Assembly (NCBI GenBank): GCA_023262065.1
Contig: JALRDW010000207.1
Span: 1-7,499, forward strand
DNA length: 7,499 nt
DNA from: Acidimicrobiia bacterium
GTDB lineage: Bacteria; Actinomycetota; Acidimicrobiia; IMCC26256
Direction of reading: 5' to 3'
The notes beneath the pieces are model-generated. The model did no database searches. It worked only from the letters and a program-made list of their open reading frames with translations, and was not told where the DNA came from. This document shows, in pieces, positions 6,619-7,499 of this stretch (positions are counted from its first letter, which is position 1; each line of letters opens with the position of its first letter). Position numbers and translations under genes: made by a program.

Positions 6619-6636
6619 CCGGGCGCGATCGCCCGG
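6619..6636. repeat. Interrupted inverted repeat upstream of the small minus-strand gene
   Basis: CCGGGCG and CGCCCGG are perfect 7-bp arms around CGAT, 38 bp upstream of the minus-strand ATG. It could be an operator or a transcript hairpin. In DNA this GC-rich, short arms also arise by chance. Confidence 0.35.
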
Positions 6637-6820
6637 ATACCCGCTCCACGCCTGGCTCCGCGCACCGTCATGCGTTCGTCACGAACCGCCCGATCACGCC
6701 ACCGTGCTGCGCGCCGGACGTGTGCCTTGGATCGGAAATCCGCCACTTGCCGTTCGTGGTGTGTAAGGGTTCGCGCCGACAACGGCGGAGTTGTTCGTCA
6801 CCCCGATCTCGCGACCGGAA

Positions 6821-6837
6821 ATGGAGCGCGTCTCCAT
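6821..6837 (+). promoter_or_regulatory. Inverted repeat ATGGAG/CTCCAT upstream of HU
   Basis: ATGGAG (6821-6826) and CTCCAT (6832-6837) are perfect 6-bp arms around CGCGT, ending 5 bp before the candidate -35 box TTGACG. The location suits an operator. The 5' arm with two more bases (GAAATGGA, 6818-6825) is also complementary to 6867-6874 inside the next hairpin. Confidence 0.35.
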
Positions 6838-6842
6838 GGTGC

Positions 6843-6848
6843 TTGACG
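6843..6848 (+). promoter_or_regulatory. Candidate -35 box of the HU promoter
   Basis: TTGACG matches five of six positions of the sigma-70-type -35 consensus, 58 nt before the HU start. At 17-18 nt downstream only TTCCAT/TCCATT is available as -10, which is a poor match, so the promoter call is weak. A leader would then be about 25-30 nt long. Confidence 0.35.
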
Positions 6849-6862
6849 GGGCGGCGAGGATG

Positions 6863-6884
6863 CGTTTCCATTTCGGTGGAAACG
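6863..6884 (+). promoter_or_regulatory. Hairpin in the HU promoter/leader region
   Basis: CGTTTCCA (6863-6870) and TGGAAACG (6877-6884) form a perfect 8-bp stem with loop TTTCGG, 11 nt upstream of the HU Shine-Dalgarno sequence. It could act as an operator over the -10/start region or as an RNA structure near the ribosome binding site. No T-tract follows, so I do not call it a terminator. Confidence 0.45.
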
Positions 6885-6894
6885 ACGGCACTGC

Positions 6895-6899
6895 GGAGG
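6895..6899 (+). promoter_or_regulatory. Ribosome binding site of HU
   Basis: GGAGG lies 6 nt from the ATG at 6906. This strong site fixes the HU start and rules out upstream in-frame extensions. Confidence 0.75.
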
Positions 6900-6905
6900 C
6901 AGTAC

Positions 6906-7178
6906 ATGAACAAGGCAGAGCTCGTCGACAAGGTCGCCGAGGCGACCGGCAAGTCGAAGAAGGACGTCGAGGATGTGATGACCGCGGCGCTCGGTGCGGT
7001 CATCGAGGCCGTCGCCGCGGGCGACAAGGTCGCCCTCCCCGGCTTCGGCTCCTTCCAGAAGTCGCACCGTGCCGCCCGTGAGGGTCGTAACCCGCAGACG
7101 GGTGAGACGATCCAGATCAAGGCGTCGAACGGTGTGAAGTTCTCGGCTGCGACTGGTTTCAAGTCCGCCGTGAACTGA
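6906..7178 (+). CDS. hup: HU family nucleoid-associated DNA-binding protein
   Basis: A 90-aa protein with the exact length of a classical single-domain HU. HU binds DNA non-specifically as a dimer, bends it and compacts the nucleoid. The N-terminal helices (MNKAELVDKVAEATGKSKKD, 1-20, then 21-38) form the dimer body. GFGSFQKSHRAAREGRNPQTG (46-66) is the family signature. Arg61-Asn62-Pro63 sits at the tip of the beta-arm, Pro63 being the residue that intercalates in DNA. The C-terminus ATGFKSAVN ends where E. coli HU ends. It lacks the long Lys/Ala/Pro tail of mycobacterial HupB and streptomycete HupS. That tail-like sequence occurs instead in the next gene, 77 nt downstream. HU rather than IHF is indicated by the NPQTGE form and the context. 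Expression is probably high, given the strong ribosome binding site and lysine AAG bias. Confidence 0.96.
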   Translation: MNKAELVDKVAEATGKSKKDVEDVMTAALGAVIEAVAAGDKVALPGFGSFQKSHRAAREGRNPQTGETIQIKASNGVKFSAATGFKSAVN

Positions 7179-7182
7179 GTCC

Positions 7183-7214
7183 GTCGAGCCCTTGCACCCG
7201 CAGGGTGCATCGAC
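7183..7214 (+). other. Stem-loop between HU and the lysine-rich gene
   Basis: TGCACCC (7193-7199) and GGGTGCA (7203-7209) form a perfect 7-bp stem with a 3-nt loop. Outer arms GTCGA (7183-7187) and TCGAC (7210-7214) add 5 bp, with a 5-nt bulge on the 5' side. It starts 5 nt after the HU stop and has no T-tract. It may be a partial terminator, attenuator or mRNA 3'-end stabiliser that lets HU be made in excess over the downstream gene. A separate promoter for the downstream gene is not obvious. Confidence 0.55.
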
Positions 7215-7242
7215 GCGCTCAGGTAAGCAACAAACCCACATG

Positions 7243-7250
7243 AAAGGTGG
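7243..7250 (+). promoter_or_regulatory. Ribosome binding site deciding the GTG start of the lysine-rich gene
   Basis: AAAGGTGG, an imperfect Shine-Dalgarno, is 5 nt from the GTG at 7256. The reading frame is closed by an in-frame TGA at 7241-7243, so the gene cannot be an extension of HU. The only other in-frame start, GTG at 7247, lies within this site. Confidence 0.6.
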
Positions 7251-7255
7251 TACCC

Positions 7256-7499
7256 GTGCCTCCGGCAAAGAAGACCACTCGTAAGACGGCGGCCAAGAAG
7301 GCCCCGGCGAAGCGCAAGGCAGCGAAGAAGGCCCCCGCGAAGCGGAAGGCCGCGAAGAAGGCCCCCGCGAAGCGGAAGGCCGCGAAGAAGACCACGGCCA
7401 AGAAGGCCGCGAAGAAGGCCCCCGCGAAGCGGACGGCCGCGAAGAAGACCACGGCCAAGAAGGCCGCGAAGAAGACCACGGCCAAGAAGGCCGCGAAGA
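7256..7499 (+). CDS. Lysine/alanine-rich repeat protein, histone H1-like (3' end outside window)
   Basis: The first 81 codons are present and open to the window end. The product begins [10 protein letters not shown] and then consists only of Lys, Ala, Pro, Arg and Thr, with no acidic and no aromatic residue. From residue 11 it is built of tandem modules: 10-residue [10 protein letters not shown] (starting at 11, 21, 31 and 50) and 9-residue XAAKKTTAK (at 41, 60, 69), with another starting at 78. This composition is that of histone H1-like bacterial proteins and of the C-terminal tail of actinobacterial HupB; such segments are unstructured and bind the DNA backbone. The start is GTG with AAAGGTGG at 7243-7250. 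It lies 77 nt after HU, in another frame, and probably acts with it on the nucleoid. A globular domain could follow beyond the window, so the family is uncertain. The reverse complement yields a hydrophobic Ala/Phe/Val frame, which is an artefact. Confidence 0.88.
   Translation, partial: MPPAKKTTRKTAAKKAPAKRKAAKKAPAKRKAAKKAPAKRKAAKKTTAKKAAKKAPAKRTAAKKTTAKKAAKKTTAKKAAK
7286..7499 (+). repeat. Coding minisatellite of 27- and 30-bp units
   Basis: The repeats within the lysine-rich gene are nearly identical at the DNA level. Units begin at 7286, 7316, 7346 (30 bp), 7376 (27 bp), 7403 (30 bp), 7433, 7460 (27 bp) and 7487 (cut off). All lysines use AAG, and units of the same type differ by only a few bases, mostly in the first two. 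The near-identity suggests recent expansion or gene-conversion-like exchange. Confidence 0.85.

Larger units (their letters stand above)
6582..6905. other. Divergent intergenic region between the 76-aa gene and HU
   Basis: These 324 bp hold no convincing gene. Plus-strand reading frames across it are Arg/Ser/Pro-rich and lack good ribosome binding sites. It contains an interrupted palindrome at 6619-6636 (CCGGGCG, CGAT, CGCCCGG), two hairpins at 6821-6837 and 6863-6884, a possible -35 box for HU at 6843-6848, and the HU ribosome binding site. Its base composition is visibly less GC-rich towards HU, as expected for a regulated promoter region. A minus-strand promoter for the small gene should also lie here, but I could not identify one. 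Confidence 0.5.

Noticed and set aside
6747..6770. Possible HU promoter from TTGCCG and TAAGGG
   Set aside because: The spacing between the two boxes is 11 nt, too short for a sigma-70-type promoter, and neither box is a strong match.
6228..6905. In-frame upstream extension of HU by 226 codons
   Set aside because: The added residues are Arg/Ser-rich with no family resemblance, the frame starts inside the tRNA terminator hairpin, and HU has a strong ribosome binding site at 6895-6899.
7240..7284. Short ATG frame (14 codons) overlapping the start of the lysine-rich gene
   Set aside because: It is in a different frame from the gene, has no ribosome binding site and stops at once. The GTG at 7256 with AAAGGTGG explains the region.
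7219..7485. Hydrophobic Ala/Phe/Val repeat protein on the minus strand
   Set aside because: It is the reverse complement of the AAG/GCC-rich repeats of the lysine-rich gene and only looks like a membrane protein for that reason.
7286..7499. CRISPR-like array of 27-30-bp repeats
   Set aside because: The units are directly adjacent, without spacers, and stay in one reading frame as protein repeats.

Overview
The window is very GC-rich (third codon positions almost all G or C), densely coding, and nearly all on the + strand. Gene content, GTG starts, -10-only promoter signals and a lysine/alanine-rich nucleoid protein next to HU point to a high-GC Actinomycetota. The short E. coli-type IlvE, the citramalate synthase and the presence of proteins I do not recognise make an Acidimicrobiia-like lineage my best guess. 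That assignment is inference; no marker here settles it.

Positions 1-5943 look like one co-directional operon. It contains the 3' end of leuB (3-isopropylmalate dehydrogenase), ilvE (branched-chain aminotransferase), cimA (citramalate synthase, overlapping ilvE by 8 nt), an unrecognised 178-aa protein, an acyl-CoA dehydrogenase whose ribosome binding site overlaps the previous stop codon, and gltX (glutamyl-tRNA synthetase, 4-nt ATGA overlap). LeuB, CimA and IlvE supply three of the steps of threonine-independent isoleucine synthesis: pyruvate + acetyl-CoA to citramalate, then to 2-oxobutyrate, and finally transamination.

Positions 5944-6250 hold two tRNA genes directly behind gltX: tRNA-Gln(CUG) without an encoded CCA and tRNA-Glu(CUC) with one. 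A -10-like element precedes them and a strong GC hairpin follows. Having a GluRS next to both its cognate tRNA-Glu and a tRNA-Gln fits the indirect (misacylation plus amidotransferase) route to Gln-tRNA(Gln), but the sequence alone does not prove it.

Positions 6250-7499 are a separate, chromosome-organising region. A small acidic 76-aa protein on the minus strand is divergent from a 90-aa HU protein. HU is followed 77 nt later by a GTG-started, extremely lysine-rich repeat protein that runs off the window. In many actinobacteria the HU domain and a lysine/alanine/proline tail form a single polypeptide (HupB type); here they are two adjacent genes in different frames, each with its own ribosome binding site and with a stem-loop between them. 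This split arrangement, the shuffled 9/10-residue modules of the basic protein and the paired hairpins in the HU leader are the most interesting observations. I saw no mobile element, CRISPR array or defence system.
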